NCBI GenBank assembly: GCA_003486645.1
Contig: DNGI01000398.1
Location: 1-11,619, forward strand
Length of the DNA stretch: 11,619 nt
Reading direction: 5' to 3'
DNA from: Cyanobacteria bacterium UBA11370
GTDB lineage: Bacteria; Cyanobacteriota; Cyanobacteriia; Cyanobacteriales; Coleofasciculaceae
Shown: one piece after another, positions 1-6,578 of the stretch
Position numbering within the stretch: the first letter of the stretch is position 1
How the letters are laid out: each line of letters begins with the position of its first letter
Made by a program: the position numbers and the translations under genes
The notes under the pieces: generated by a model
Database searches by the model: none
What the model was told of the DNA's origin: nothing
What the model saw: only the letters and a program-made list of their open reading frames with translations

Positions 1-36
1 CCTTGTCCCCCTTGCCCCCCTTGTCCTGTTGTCCCC
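1..36. repeat. 9-bp tandem repeat (CCTTGTCCC-like) inside a coding region
   Basis: Four 9-bp units are visible: CCTTGTCCC, CCTTGCCCC, CCTTGTCCT and GTTGTCCCC. More may lie beyond the left edge. Read on the minus strand they encode Gly-Gln-Gly units in frame with the cobD-like gene. G/C-rich low-complexity repeats of this kind are usually found between genes in cyanobacteria, so a position inside an aminotransferase is unusual. Confidence 0.75.
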
Positions 37-434
37 TGATCTGCTTCCACGAACAAACGATACTCCCTGATTTTTGCATCAAATGCCTTGAGTGCCCGTT
101 GGTAGTCGCTGAAGGCTGGGGTGACGAGGTAAGTTTCCTCTAGTTCCGATAGTTCCCTAGCTGCCCAGGTTAAGAGTTCCGCTGATCCGTTACCCGGTAG
201 AATCCAATCAGCAGTCAGAGTCGGATGTAATTGACTCAAAACCTCCTTTAATTCGTAGTAATTGGGGTCAGGATAGGCGATCAGGTCGTTGAGGTGAGAC
301 TCAATAGCGGCGATCGCACTTGTTGGTGGCCCCAAGGGATTGATACTAGCCGAGAAATCAAGAATTAAGGAAGGGGAACAGCCTGCCAGTGCCGCTGCCC
401 AGGCTAGGTTTCCCCCGTGAATGGGTCGTCTCAA
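1..434 (-). CDS. cobD: Threonine-phosphate decarboxylase-like aminotransferase (CobD-like), 3' end outside window
   Basis: The visible N-terminal ~144 residues belong to a class I/II PLP-dependent aminotransferase of the CobD/HisC group. Seen: an N-terminal RRPIHGGNL, then DFSASINPLGPP (about residues 26-37), YPDPNYYELK (54-63) and the cofactor-contacting loop LPGNGSAELL (79-88). The HGGN plus DFSASINPLG combination is typical of CobD, which makes (R)-1-amino-2-propanol phosphate for the nucleotide loop of cobamides; HisC is the alternative. The best start is TTG at 434, because no ATG or GTG in frame gives the family N-terminus; a weak GAG lies upstream. It begins 20 nt after the hup stop on the same strand, so the two are probably cotranscribed. 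Odd: the last visible residues are a Gly-Gln-rich run encoded by a 9-bp tandem repeat. The catalytic lysine lies outside the window. Confidence 0.8.
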   Translation of the reverse strand, partial: MRRPIHGGNLAWAAALAGCSPSLILDFSASINPLGPPTSAIAAIESHLNDLIAYPDPNYYELKEVLSQLHPTLTADWILPGNGSAELLTWAARELSELEETYLVTPAFSDYQRALKAFDAKIREYRLFVEADQGTTGQGGQGGQ

Positions 435-454
435 GGATAAGTTCTCGTCAGCAA

Positions 455-736
455 TTATTTCGGTGGCGCAACTTTCTCCTTAAACAGCTTACCCGCAGAA
501 AAAGCCGGAACTTTAGTCGCCGGGATTTCCATTTTGTCGCCCGTTTTGGGGTTGCGCCCTTCACGCGCTTTGCGTTCCCGTGATTCAAACGAACCGAAGC
601 CAACCAAGGTTACTTTGTCACCTTCGGAAACTGCTTCCATAATCGCTTCTAAAGCCGCTGTTAAGACCGCATCGGCTTGTTTTTTGGTGACACTGGCGTT
701 GGCTGCCACTTTATCAACTAATTCGCCCTTGTTCAT
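455..736 (-). CDS. hup: DNA-binding protein HU
   Basis: A 93-residue histone-like protein of the bacterial HU/IHF family. It binds and bends DNA as a dimer and organises the nucleoid. Seen: N-terminal MNKGELVDKVA helix region, the signature GFGSFESRERKAREGRNPKTG region (about residues 46-66, forming the DNA-binding arms), then IPATKVPAFSAGKLFKEKV and a short APPK tail. Length matches the family's usual 90-95 residues. The ATG at 736 is fixed by AAGGAG at 744-749, 7 nt upstream. HU rather than IHF is inferred from the homodimeric-type sequence and cyanobacterial context. It is the upstream gene of a probable hup-cobD unit. Confidence 0.96.
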   Translation of the reverse strand: MNKGELVDKVAANASVTKKQADAVLTAALEAIMEAVSEGDKVTLVGFGSFESRERKAREGRNPKTGDKMEIPATKVPAFSAGKLFKEKVAPPK

Positions 737-804
737 GAGGAATCTCCTTTTTCAATCAATCGCAAGTCTACTCTCGCTCTAATCTCTGGATATCGAGGTG
801 AGTG

Positions 805-833
805 ATTTTGACCCTTAGAGCGGGGGGGTTCAA
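805..833 (-). promoter_or_regulatory. Candidate sigma70-type promoter of hup
   Basis: On the minus strand TTGAAC (828-833) and CAAAAT (805-810) are separated by 17 nt. Each matches 4 of 6 consensus bases. This would leave a 5' leader of about 60 nt before hup. The match is weak. I saw no better candidate in the gap between hup and mnmE on this strand. Confidence 0.3.
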
Positions 834-974
834 CTTTAAATCGCTGAAACATCCACAGGCTCGAAGTTTCACTGCCATATTCTAAAGTGTGTCAGCCAGA
901 TATGGATCGTTGAAAGCTTTAAATTATGTGGATTTCGGCATTTTTGAGTAATTATACTGGTTTGGAATCGAAAA

Positions 975-1004
975 TTTACAAGTCAATTTGGTGTTTTCTA
1001 GCAT
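975..1004 (+). promoter_or_regulatory. Candidate promoter of mnmE
   Basis: TTTACA (975-980) and TAGCAT (999-1004) are spaced by 18 nt in an A/T-rich stretch ahead of mnmE. They match 5 and 4 of 6 consensus bases. The gap between hup and mnmE (737-1090) holds this candidate, the hup candidate on the other strand, and no gene I can support. Confidence 0.3.
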
Positions 1005-1090
1005 AAAATAAATTATAGTATCAAGCTTTGTCCCACATTATGCCTTTTCAATTGTCACAGTCGATAATAAGGGAGGGTAGGGTCGTCAAA

Positions 1091-2485
1091 ATGTCCAAGA
1101 TAGTTGTACAAGGAGAAACCATTGTTGCGATCGCCACCGCTGTGGTTCCGCAACAGGGAAGTGTGGGGATTGTGCGGATGTCGGGGAAAGATGCAGGTGC
1201 GATCGCTCGTTTAGTATTCCACGCACCAGGGCATCAGGTCTGGGAAACTCATCGTATTCTTTACGGCTATGTGCGTCATCCCCAAACACAACAAGTAGTA
1301 GATGAAGCCTTGTTATTAATCATGCAATCTCCTCGCTCTTATACTCGTGAAGATGTGGTGGAATTTCACTGTCACGGGGGTATCATTCCAGTGCAGCAAG
1401 TGTTGCAGTTGTGCCTTGAACAAGGAGCAAGATTAGCCCAACCGGGAGAGTTTACTTTGCGGGCATTTTTAAATGGACGTTTAGATTTAACTCAAGCCGA
1501 AAGTATTGCCGATTTAGTGGGTTCTCGTTCTCCGGCTGCGGCTCAAATTGCTCTTGCAGGGTTGCAGGGAAAATTAGCAATTCCGATTCGTCAATTACGA
1601 GCAACCTGTTTAGATATTTTAGCAGAAATTGAAGCCAGAATTGATTTTGAAGAGGATTTGCCGCCGTTAGATGAAAGAGGAATTATTACTCAAATTGAAC
1701 AGGTATTAGCTGATATTACTAAAATTTTAGATACCGCAGACCGAGGAGAACTACTTCGCACAGGTTTAAAAGTAGCAATTGTGGGTCGTCCAAATGTGGG
1801 AAAATCGAGTTTATTGAATGCTTGGAGTCGGAGCGATCGCGCGATTGTCACTGATTTACCGGGTACGACTCGTGATGTGGTTGAATCCCAGTTAGTGGTG
1901 GGTGGAATTCCGGTGCAAGTACTGGATACAGCGGGAATTCGGGAAACAGCGGATCGAGTGGAAAAGATTGGGGTAGAGCGATCGCGCCGTGCGGCACAAG
2001 CTGCTGATTTAGTATTACTTACAATTGATGCTTCAGCGGGTTGGACAGCGGAGGATCAGGAAATTTATGAGCAAGTCCAACATCGTCCTTTAATTTTAAT
2101 TATTAACAAGATTGACTTATTAGAAGAAGCTCAAAAGAAAACTCTTCAATCCAAAATCCAAAATCCAAAATCCAAAATCTTCACAGTTGCTGCTCAGAGT
2201 CAGGGGATAGACGATTTAGAGAGAGCGATTCTGGAAGCCGTACATACGGATAAAATCCAAGCAGCGGATTTAGATTTAGCCATTAATCAGCGCCAAGCAG
2301 CAGCATTAACTAAAGCAAAATTATCTCTTCAGCAAGTGCAAAATACAATTAGTAATCAATTGCCTTTAGATTTTTGGACAATTGACTTACGGGGAGCAAT
2401 TCAAGCGTTGGGAGAAATTACGGGGGAGGAAGTGACGGAATCGGTACTTGATCGAATTTTTAGTCGATTTTGTATTGGGAAGTAG
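1091..2485 (+). CDS. mnmE: tRNA uridine-5-carboxymethylaminomethyl modification GTPase MnmE (TrmE)
   Basis: With MnmG, MnmE installs the 5-carboxymethylaminomethyl group on wobble uridine 34 of certain tRNAs, using a folate one-carbon donor and GTP. The 464-residue product has the N-terminal folate-binding domain ([18 protein letters not shown] near residue 20), the helical domain, an inserted G domain and the C-terminal FCIGK ending whose cysteine is conserved. G motifs seen: GRPNVGKSS (232-240), [13 protein letters not shown] (279-282) and NKID (339-342). The ORF is open from TTG 1028 and has an ATG at 1040, but the family N-terminus begins at ATG 1091. GGAGG at 1072-1076 is rather far upstream of it. 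Odd: residues 353-363 ([11 protein letters not shown]), between G4 and the end of the G domain, are encoded by a 7-bp tandem repeat. A flavoprotein gene follows after 20 nt. Confidence 0.95.
   Translation: MSKIVVQGETIVAIATAVVPQQGSVGIVRMSGKDAGAIARLVFHAPGHQVWETHRILYGYVRHPQTQQVVDEALLLIMQSPRSYTREDVVEFHCHGGIIPVQQVLQLCLEQGARLAQPGEFTLRAFLNGRLDLTQAESIADLVGSRSPAAAQIALAGLQGKLAIPIRQLRATCLDILAEIEARIDFEEDLPPLDERGIITQIEQVLADITKILDTADRGELLRTGLKVAIVGRPNVGKSSLLNAWSRSDRAIVTDLPGTTRDVVESQLVVGGIPVQVLDTAGIRETADRVEKIGVERSRRAAQAADLVLLTIDASAGWTAEDQEIYEQVQHRPLILIINKIDLLEEAQKKTLQSKIQNPKSKIFTVAAQSQGIDDLERAILEAVHTDKIQAADLDLAINQRQAAALTKAKLSLQQVQNTISNQLPLDFWTIDLRGAIQALGEITGEEVTESVLDRIFSRFCIGK
2148..2179 (+). repeat. Heptamer tandem repeat (AATCCAA)x4 inside mnmE
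   Basis: Four exact copies of AATCCAA plus a partial AATC lie at 2148-2179. This is a short tandemly repeated repetitive (STRR-like) sequence of a kind common between cyanobacterial genes. Here it sits in the G domain of MnmE and reads through without a stop as [10 protein letters not shown]. Three units are 21 bp, so gain or loss of three units would keep the frame. Confidence 0.9.
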
Positions 2486-2505
2486 TTGGATTAAGGGGTT
2501 TCTTA

Positions 2506-4020
2506 ATGGTATTAGATGTTATCGTAATTGGTAGCGGAATTGGCGGGTTAACCGCAGCCGCCTTGCTAGCGCGTTATGGTAAGCAGGTGCTAGTGTGTGA
2601 AAGCCATGCTATTGCTGGAGGTGCTGCTCATAGTTTCAAGCGCCGGGGATTTGAGTTCGATTCTGGTCCTTCATTTTACTGTGGTTTGAGTCAAGAACGT
2701 CCCAGTCTCAACCCTTTAAAGCAAGTATTTGATGTGCTGGGAGAATCATTACAAACTGTTTCCTATAATCCCCTAGGACATTACCATTTTCCTGAAGGTA
2801 CATTTCCTGTTTACAGTAATTCTGAAGACTATCGAGACGCTGTAGCTAAAATTACTCCTCAAGGATCTCAGGAACTGGCACAATTTGAAAAACGCCTACT
2901 TTCCCTTTATGAAGGATTGCGAGATATTCCAACTATTGCCTTGAGATCTGATTGGCAAGTTATTCCCATCTTATTAGGAAACTATCTACCTTCTCTAGTT
3001 AAATTATTACCTCAACTTGGCTTAATCCAGAGTTCAGTGGGTGAAGTTATGGATCAAACCGTCCGCGATCCGTGGGTACGCCGACTCATTGACTTAGAAT
3101 GTTTTCTCCTTTCTGGATTAAAAGCACAGGGTACTATCGCTCCAGAGGTAGCGTTTATGTTAGGAGAACGTTCCCGTGCAGGTGTTGAATATCCGATGGG
3201 GGGTAGTGGGGCAATTGTAGATGCTTTGGTGCGCGGATTGAAGCGCTGGGGTGGAGAGTTACGGTTAAATACTCATGTTGAACAAATATTAGTAGAATCG
3301 GGTCAAACTATTGGAGTACGGTTACAGGATGGAGAGGTTCTTAAAGCACCAATTGTCATCTCTAATGCTACAATTTGGGATACTTATACTCAACTTTTAC
3401 GACCAGATGATTTACCTTCATTTTACCGCAAACAATCCCTAGAAACTCCTGCGGTTGATAGTTTTATGCACCTGCATTTGGGAATTAGATCTGAAGGGTT
3501 AGAAGGGTTAACAGGACATCATGTTGTCGTTCACAATTCTAATCAGGATATTATAGAACCGGGGAATACCTGTATGATTTCTATTCCTTCCGTATGGGAT
3601 AAAAATCTTGCGCCAACAGGTCATCATGTGATTCATGCTTACACGTTGGAACCCTATTCAGGCTGGCAGCGAGATGAGAAGTATCAAGAGAATAAAAAGG
3701 CGCGATCGCAACCGTTATTCCAGGCTTTAGAACGGGTAATTCCTGATATTCGAGAGCGAATTGTTCTGGAATTAATCGGCACACCCCTCACCCATTCTTA
3801 TTACTTACGCCGCTATCAAGGCACTTATGGACCTGCCATTGCTGCGGGTAAAGGACAGTTTCCCAATTGTCACACCCCCATTCGGGGTTTATATCGAGTC
3901 GGGGATAGCACTTTACCAGGAATCGGAGTCCCTGCGGTTGCAGCGTCAGGAATTTTCTGTGCTAATACGTTGGTAACACCTCAACAGACGAGGGATTTAA
4001 TTTTCGGCGATCGCGGCTAA
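2506..4020 (+). CDS. FAD-dependent oxidoreductase of the phytoene desaturase / carotenoid isomerase family
   Basis: A 504-residue flavoprotein. The N-terminal dinucleotide fold is clear: DVIVIGSGIGGLTAAALL (residues 4-21), then an acidic strand end LVCESHAIAGGAAHSF. GVEYPMGGSGAIVDALVRGL lies mid-protein. The C-terminal FAD-contacting motif is GLYRVGDSTLPGIGVPAVAASG. This arrangement is shared by CrtI, CrtD and CrtISO (CrtH), which desaturate or isomerise carotenoids and act on membrane-bound substrates. The sequence does not match my memory of canonical CrtH closely enough to name it, so the substrate is unknown. The start is ATG 2506, chosen because AAGGGG (2493-2498) sits 7 nt ahead and the fold begins at once; a TTG at 2470 would overlap mnmE. 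The 20-nt gap after mnmE suggests cotranscription. Confidence 0.85.
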   Translation: MVLDVIVIGSGIGGLTAAALLARYGKQVLVCESHAIAGGAAHSFKRRGFEFDSGPSFYCGLSQERPSLNPLKQVFDVLGESLQTVSYNPLGHYHFPEGTFPVYSNSEDYRDAVAKITPQGSQELAQFEKRLLSLYEGLRDIPTIALRSDWQVIPILLGNYLPSLVKLLPQLGLIQSSVGEVMDQTVRDPWVRRLIDLECFLLSGLKAQGTIAPEVAFMLGERSRAGVEYPMGGSGAIVDALVRGLKRWGGELRLNTHVEQILVESGQTIGVRLQDGEVLKAPIVISNATIWDTYTQLLRPDDLPSFYRKQSLETPAVDSFMHLHLGIRSEGLEGLTGHHVVVHNSNQDIIEPGNTCMISIPSVWDKNLAPTGHHVIHAYTLEPYSGWQRDEKYQENKKARSQPLFQALERVIPDIRERIVLELIGTPLTHSYYLRRYQGTYGPAIAAGKGQFPNCHTPIRGLYRVGDSTLPGIGVPAVAASGIFCANTLVTPQQTRDLIFGDRG

Positions 4021-4074
4021 AGTTAATATTTTTTAAAATCTACCTAGGGTAGCAATTAATATCAAGGAGTTTAG

Positions 4075-4083
4075 TGAGATAAT
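4075..4083 (+). promoter_or_regulatory. Candidate extended -10 promoter of the pentapeptide-repeat gene
   Basis: TGAGATAAT (4075-4083) fits an extended -10 element (TG-n-GATAAT). No good -35 lies at 17 nt. It is about 52 nt ahead of the ATG at 4136. AAGGAG at 4093-4098 belongs to a short overlapping reading frame rather than to this gene. Confidence 0.3.
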
Positions 4084-4135
4084 AGATTTGTGAAGGAGAG
4101 AATGGAATACATATTATTTACAAAGGGGAAAAATT

Positions 4136-4591
4136 ATGAACCTCAAACTTGTAGCGAGTCTAACCTTATTCACTCCCCTCTTATTCAGTAGCTCCGTTAA
4201 AGCTGAAAATCCGCTGCACGTCCAACAGTTATTATCAACTGGAAGCTGTTTCAGTTGCGATCTATCCGGCGCTGACTTGAGTAACACACATTTAATTGGT
4301 GCTGACTTAAGAGAAGCGAATCTTGCAGGTGCTAACTTAACTGAAGCAAACCTTGAAGGTGCAGATCTCAGAGGCGCAAACTTAACAGATGCTAACTTAA
4401 CGTCAGCTTTTGTTACTAACGTTGACTTTAAGGAAGCAAATCTTAATGGGGTCAATTTTACCCGTGCTAAGATTTATGACGCTAATGTCTATGCCGCATC
4501 CATGAATAATCTTGAACTAACTGATGCTGAAATATACAATACCGGGATTGGTATTGGTGGCGAAGATGCAGAGATCCCGGATTGGTATTAA
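4136..4591 (+). CDS. Exported pentapeptide-repeat protein
   Basis: A 151-residue protein with a signal peptide: MNLK, a hydrophobic core to about residue 20, and a likely cleavage after SVKA (residue 23). The mature part should be in the periplasm or thylakoid lumen. From SCFSCDLSGADLS (about 37-49) on, it is built of A(D/N)LXX pentapeptides such as GADLR, EANLA, GANLT and DANLT, degrading after about residue 125 into an acidic tail ending DWY. The repeats should form a right-handed quadrilateral beta-helix. Two cysteines (SCFSC) near the mature N-terminus may form a disulfide. The role is unknown; many cyanobacteria encode related lumenal or periplasmic proteins. The start is supported by AAAGGGGAA ahead of ATG 4136. 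A hairpin 10 nt after the stop probably ends the transcript. Confidence 0.9.
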   Translation: MNLKLVASLTLFTPLLFSSSVKAENPLHVQQLLSTGSCFSCDLSGADLSNTHLIGADLREANLAGANLTEANLEGADLRGANLTDANLTSAFVTNVDFKEANLNGVNFTRAKIYDANVYAASMNNLELTDAEIYNTGIGIGGEDAEIPDWY

Positions 4592-4600
4592 GCGCTTACG

Positions 4601-4640
4601 AGGCTTGAGTTGTGTAAAGTCTCAGAGCCTGTAACGTTTT
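4601..4640 (+). terminator. Probable intrinsic terminator of the pentapeptide-repeat gene
   Basis: AGGCTTGAG (4601-4609) pairs with CTCA-G-AGCCT (4621-4630): nine base pairs with one bulged G and an 11-nt loop. GTAACGTTTT follows. It starts 10 nt after the TAA at 4589-4591. The U-tract is short and starts late, so termination may be partial. Confidence 0.5.
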
Positions 4641-4694
4641 AGATTAGGGACTTGCGGGAAAATAGAATACCAGTCACTGTAGAGGAGAGCAGAC

Positions 4695-4715
4695 AAAAAA
4701 AAGCAAGGCTCCTGC
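4695..4715 (-). terminator. Intrinsic terminator facing left, after the small ORF
   Basis: On the minus strand GCAGG-AGC-CTTGC (4715 down to 4703, one G-U pair) is followed by eight T residues (4702-4695). It would end transcripts from the right: the 27-codon ORF and possibly read-through from the broken restriction gene. An overlapping inverted repeat, AGAGCAG (4686-4692) with CTGCTCT (4712-4718), could form on the other strand. Confidence 0.55.
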
Positions 4716-4736
4716 TCTAATCACAGTTAACTCGAA

Positions 4737-4820
4737 TCAGGCATCGAACGTTGTTTGTTCTGGAGAGTTACTTTCAGTATTTGGTGTATTGGTTGTAGTA
4801 ATTAAATCTTGTTCAGACAT
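4737..4820 (-). CDS. Small hypothetical ORF, 27 residues, Thr/Asn/Ser-rich
   Basis: ATG at 4820 opens a 27-codon frame (MSEQDLITTT... ending TTFDA) with TGA at 4739-4737. It is polar and acidic, with no membrane segment and no recognised domain. A strong AGAGGAGAG lies upstream (4841-4849), but it sits right beside an ATGAAATAA minimal frame and about 20 nt from this ATG, so the start is not well supported. A terminator begins 21 nt after the stop, which suggests a short transcription unit. It could be a real small protein, the N-terminal stump of a lost gene, or chance. I do not recognise it. Confidence 0.3.
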   Translation of the reverse strand: MSEQDLITTTNTPNTESNSPEQTTFDA

Positions 4821-4864
4821 CGTTTGCTTGTTTATTTCATCTCTCCTCTAGCTTAACTTGGATT

Positions 4865-4909
4865 GACCTCTCCCCCAGCCCCTCTCCCTATATCAGGAAA
4901 GGGAATCTC
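4865..4909. repeat. Degenerate copy of a C-rich dispersed repeat (CCCCCAGCCCCTCTCCC type)
   Basis: The stretch containing CTCTCCCCCAGCCCCTCTCC followed by a partly complementary GGAAAGGG resembles the CCC-rich palindromic repeats found between genes of many cyanobacteria. Here the palindrome is degraded and would form only a weak hairpin. It lies 13 nt beyond the end of the broken DUF1524 frame. The family assignment is from memory, not from a search. Confidence 0.45.
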
Positions 4910-4921
4910 TTCTTGCTTATT

Positions 4922-5505
4922 TTATCGAGGCCAAACCTTAACCGCTCTCTCGGTTAAGTACTTAGCACGGCTGATGATTGCCTCTTCGTTCCAGACATCT
5001 ACCTTTTGGAAATACTGGTTTAAAGTTAGATTACTAGCTCTTAAAAGGCGCAGTTTTTCTTCAAAAGGTTTGTTAGATAACTCAGAGTTATAACCTGTTA
5101 GGGTGAGGTTTCCTAAAGTGTGAAGCAATTTTTTATGTATAGTACCATGATTTTTGCCTAACATTTCTTGCCATTCTTTTTTTAACTTTTGAGGCATGAC
5201 GTGTTCAACAGTCAGATCTTTAGGATTGACCTGTTCCTTAGTAAGCGATGCTTCTATAGTTCCTAATAGTAGCTTTGCTCGATCAATCAAACTGTTACTA
5301 TATACAGGTTGATTGATAATTCCCTGAATAAATGCTTCATTGTCAGGCCAAACTTGATTTCCTTATCCTTATAGAGACTCATCAAATCTGCCCAGAGAAC
5401 TTCCCAGTTTTCTTTTTTCCAAGAATAGGGTCTTTGAAAAAGTGGTATTTGGAATTGTTTAGTACCTTCTAGTAAATTCCGGAGACTGGTTTCTGCTGCC
5501 TTCAT
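4922..5505 (-). pseudogene. Internally deleted GmrSD-type (DUF262/DUF1524) restriction gene
   Basis: The 5' part (5505 to about 5360) encodes the start of a DUF262 domain: MKAAETSLRNLLEGTKQ, then the hallmark IPLFQRPYSW and W..LW.DLMSLY. The frame then breaks. From about 5362 another frame reads NQVWPDNEAFIQ and continues as DUF1524 to TAA 4922. It keeps EHVMPQKLKKEW and the HNH-like GNLTLTGYNSELSN, then ISRAKYL and KVWPR. Intact relatives are usually over 500 residues; only about 190 codons remain. Most of DUF262 and the middle are therefore gone, and the two ends are joined out of frame. Known relatives (GmrSD, BrxU) are type IV nucleases acting on modified DNA, with DUF262 as NTPase and DUF1524 as nuclease. 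This copy cannot make that enzyme. The DUF1524 piece could in principle be translated alone but has no visible RBS. Confidence 0.85.
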
Positions 5506-5687
5506 TGTTACTATTTATTTTCGTTTTGCTTCAATATTAGATAAACGGCATTTTGCCTAATCCAAGAATGGAATACTGCCCAATTTTGCTAGGAAGCCTG
5601 CACCTATAGACTTATCTTATATAACCTTAGCCTAACCTACTCTTAAAATTCCACTACCCGTGCCAGATACCCCATGCACAGAAAATA

Positions 5688-6143
5688 TTACTGAATTAGT
5701 CGCCATTCACGCGCATCAATGAACTGAGCTAAATGCCCGACATTAGTTGTAGCAACGATAACTTCATTCCCCTGCTCTACCACTAATGTAGCTTGAGCTG
5801 CCAGAATTACATCCCCATCTAGAGCTTTGGGGTCTGATGTTGGTCTTCCTCTCTTACGTGCTTCTGCCCATAATTTAGCCGCTTTGAGCATCACTTCTGT
5901 AGTAATTGGACGGTAGGTAATTGCAGCTTTAAGTTGATCAAGTCGTCTAATCCCTGCCACTTTACCAACTCGAAGCAACTCACGCCGCACCTCATAATCA
6001 GCTATTTCAGGCAACATTACTTCATATCCTTTTAGGGGTAAATTATCTAGCCAAAGCTTACATTCTTGACAAATAGGAGATGACGTTTTGGGATTCGTCA
6101 CCATTCCTAAAGGGCCAGTGTCTAACATGACTATCCTACTCAT
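5688..6143 (-). CDS. PIN-domain ribonuclease, VapC-like toxin
   Basis: A 151-residue PIN-domain protein. Seen: the first acidic residue in MLDTGPLG (Asp8), the second acidic cluster LPEIADYEVRREL (Glu46/Glu51), ALDGDVILAAQA (Asp109/Asp111), and the terminal ATTNVGHLAQFIDA (Asn134, Asp143). These are the metal-binding positions of PIN nucleases, which in VapBC systems cleave tRNA or rRNA. ATG 6143 overlaps the upstream gene's TGA by one base (TGATG), so translation is probably coupled; a TTG at 6146 is an alternative start. The neighbour has antitoxin features, so a toxin-antitoxin pair is likely. It is slightly longer than typical VapC (about 130). The target RNA cannot be read from the sequence. 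Ahead of the DUF262 start lies only a weak GGCA-TTT-TGCC hairpin (5547-5557). Confidence 0.85.
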   Translation of the reverse strand: MSRIVMLDTGPLGMVTNPKTSSPICQECKLWLDNLPLKGYEVMLPEIADYEVRRELLRVGKVAGIRRLDQLKAAITYRPITTEVMLKAAKLWAEARKRGRPTSDPKALDGDVILAAQATLVVEQGNEVIVATTNVGHLAQFIDAREWRLIQ

Positions 6144-6505
6144 CAAAACAAGGCTCGATTAGAAAAACGATCTTCATCAAGCGCCTGTCGGAGGTATTTC
6201 CAGGTTTCAGTCTGTTCTTGTTCATCTCCCTCCTCTATCCATTGCCTAGTTAACTCTGTTAAAGCCTTATGCTGTTGAGCGAGTCGGTTAGCTTCAACAG
6301 TTTCAGGTGTAGCGTTTTGTTCAGAAGTTTCAGATGGTGTTGACTTGAGAGTGACGCTTTGACCAAACAAGCGAATAATTTGCAGTAAGTTAGGCAAGTA
6401 TTCTTCAGGTATTTGATTAATTGCACCAATTATTTCTTCTATTTGAGTTTGGTGTGAACCTGAAATATCCTCTAGGGGTTCACTTTTTATACTTAGCTCA
6501 GACAT
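6143..6505 (-). CDS. Putative antitoxin of the PIN-domain toxin
   Basis: A 120-residue, acidic, mostly helical protein. The N-terminal third, IEEIIGAINQIPEEYLPNLLQIIRLF (from about residue 22), resembles the 'P-E-E...L..I..' helix of DUF2281-type antitoxins. A low-complexity Ser/Thr/Glu linker follows (about 52-72). The C-terminal WKYLRQALDEDRFSNRALF matches the tail of cyanobacterial antitoxins, which fills the PIN active site. Start: ATG 6505; the frame is open further to 6568 but that part overlaps a hairpin and lacks a good start. TGA overlaps the toxin ATG by one base. Antitoxins of this kind usually repress their own promoter; I see no clear operator. Confidence 0.7.
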   Translation of the reverse strand: MSELSIKSEPLEDISGSHQTQIEEIIGAINQIPEEYLPNLLQIIRLFGQSVTLKSTPSETSEQNATPETVEANRLAQQHKALTELTRQWIEEGDEQEQTETWKYLRQALDEDRFSNRALF

Positions 6506-6548
6506 AATTACGTTTGCTCTAAGATCTACACTTACATTTAAACATAAA

Positions 6549-6572
6549 TAAGGTGGGCAAATGCCCACCTTA
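6549..6572 (-). terminator. Perfect 11-bp inverted repeat behind acnB, likely terminator and dispersed repeat
   Basis: TAAGGTGGGCA (6549-6559) and TGCCCACCTTA (6562-6572) form a perfect 11-bp palindrome with a 2-nt spacer, 6 nt after the acnB stop. On the minus strand TTTATGTTT follows, so it can act as an intrinsic terminator. From memory, GGTGGGCA...TGCCCACC is a very common intergenic palindrome in cyanobacteria. It also lies just ahead of the antitoxin gene and could insulate it from acnB. Confidence 0.65.
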
Positions 6573-6578
6573 CCTTAA

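Noticed and set aside
534..782. 82-codon plus-strand frame opposite hup
   Set aside because: HU on the minus strand is unmistakable; this is a shadow.
1028..1090. Longer start of mnmE (TTG 1028 or ATG 1040)
   Set aside because: No RBS in front of either, and the extra residues are not part of the usual MnmE N-terminus.
4102..4191. 29-codon frame with AAGGAG upstream that overlaps the start of the pentapeptide gene, a possible translated leader
   Set aside because: The SD is only 3 nt from its ATG, the frame runs out of phase into the signal-peptide coding region, and the pentapeptide gene has its own RBS. Chance is more likely.
4114..4455. 113-codon antisense frame over the pentapeptide gene
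   Set aside because: The repeated FASLKSAP-like pattern is the mirror of the pentapeptide repeats, so it is a shadow.
4922..6505. A multi-gene defence island
   Set aside because: Only one intact pair (TA) and one broken restriction gene are present; there are no further nuclease, helicase or methylase genes to make a system.
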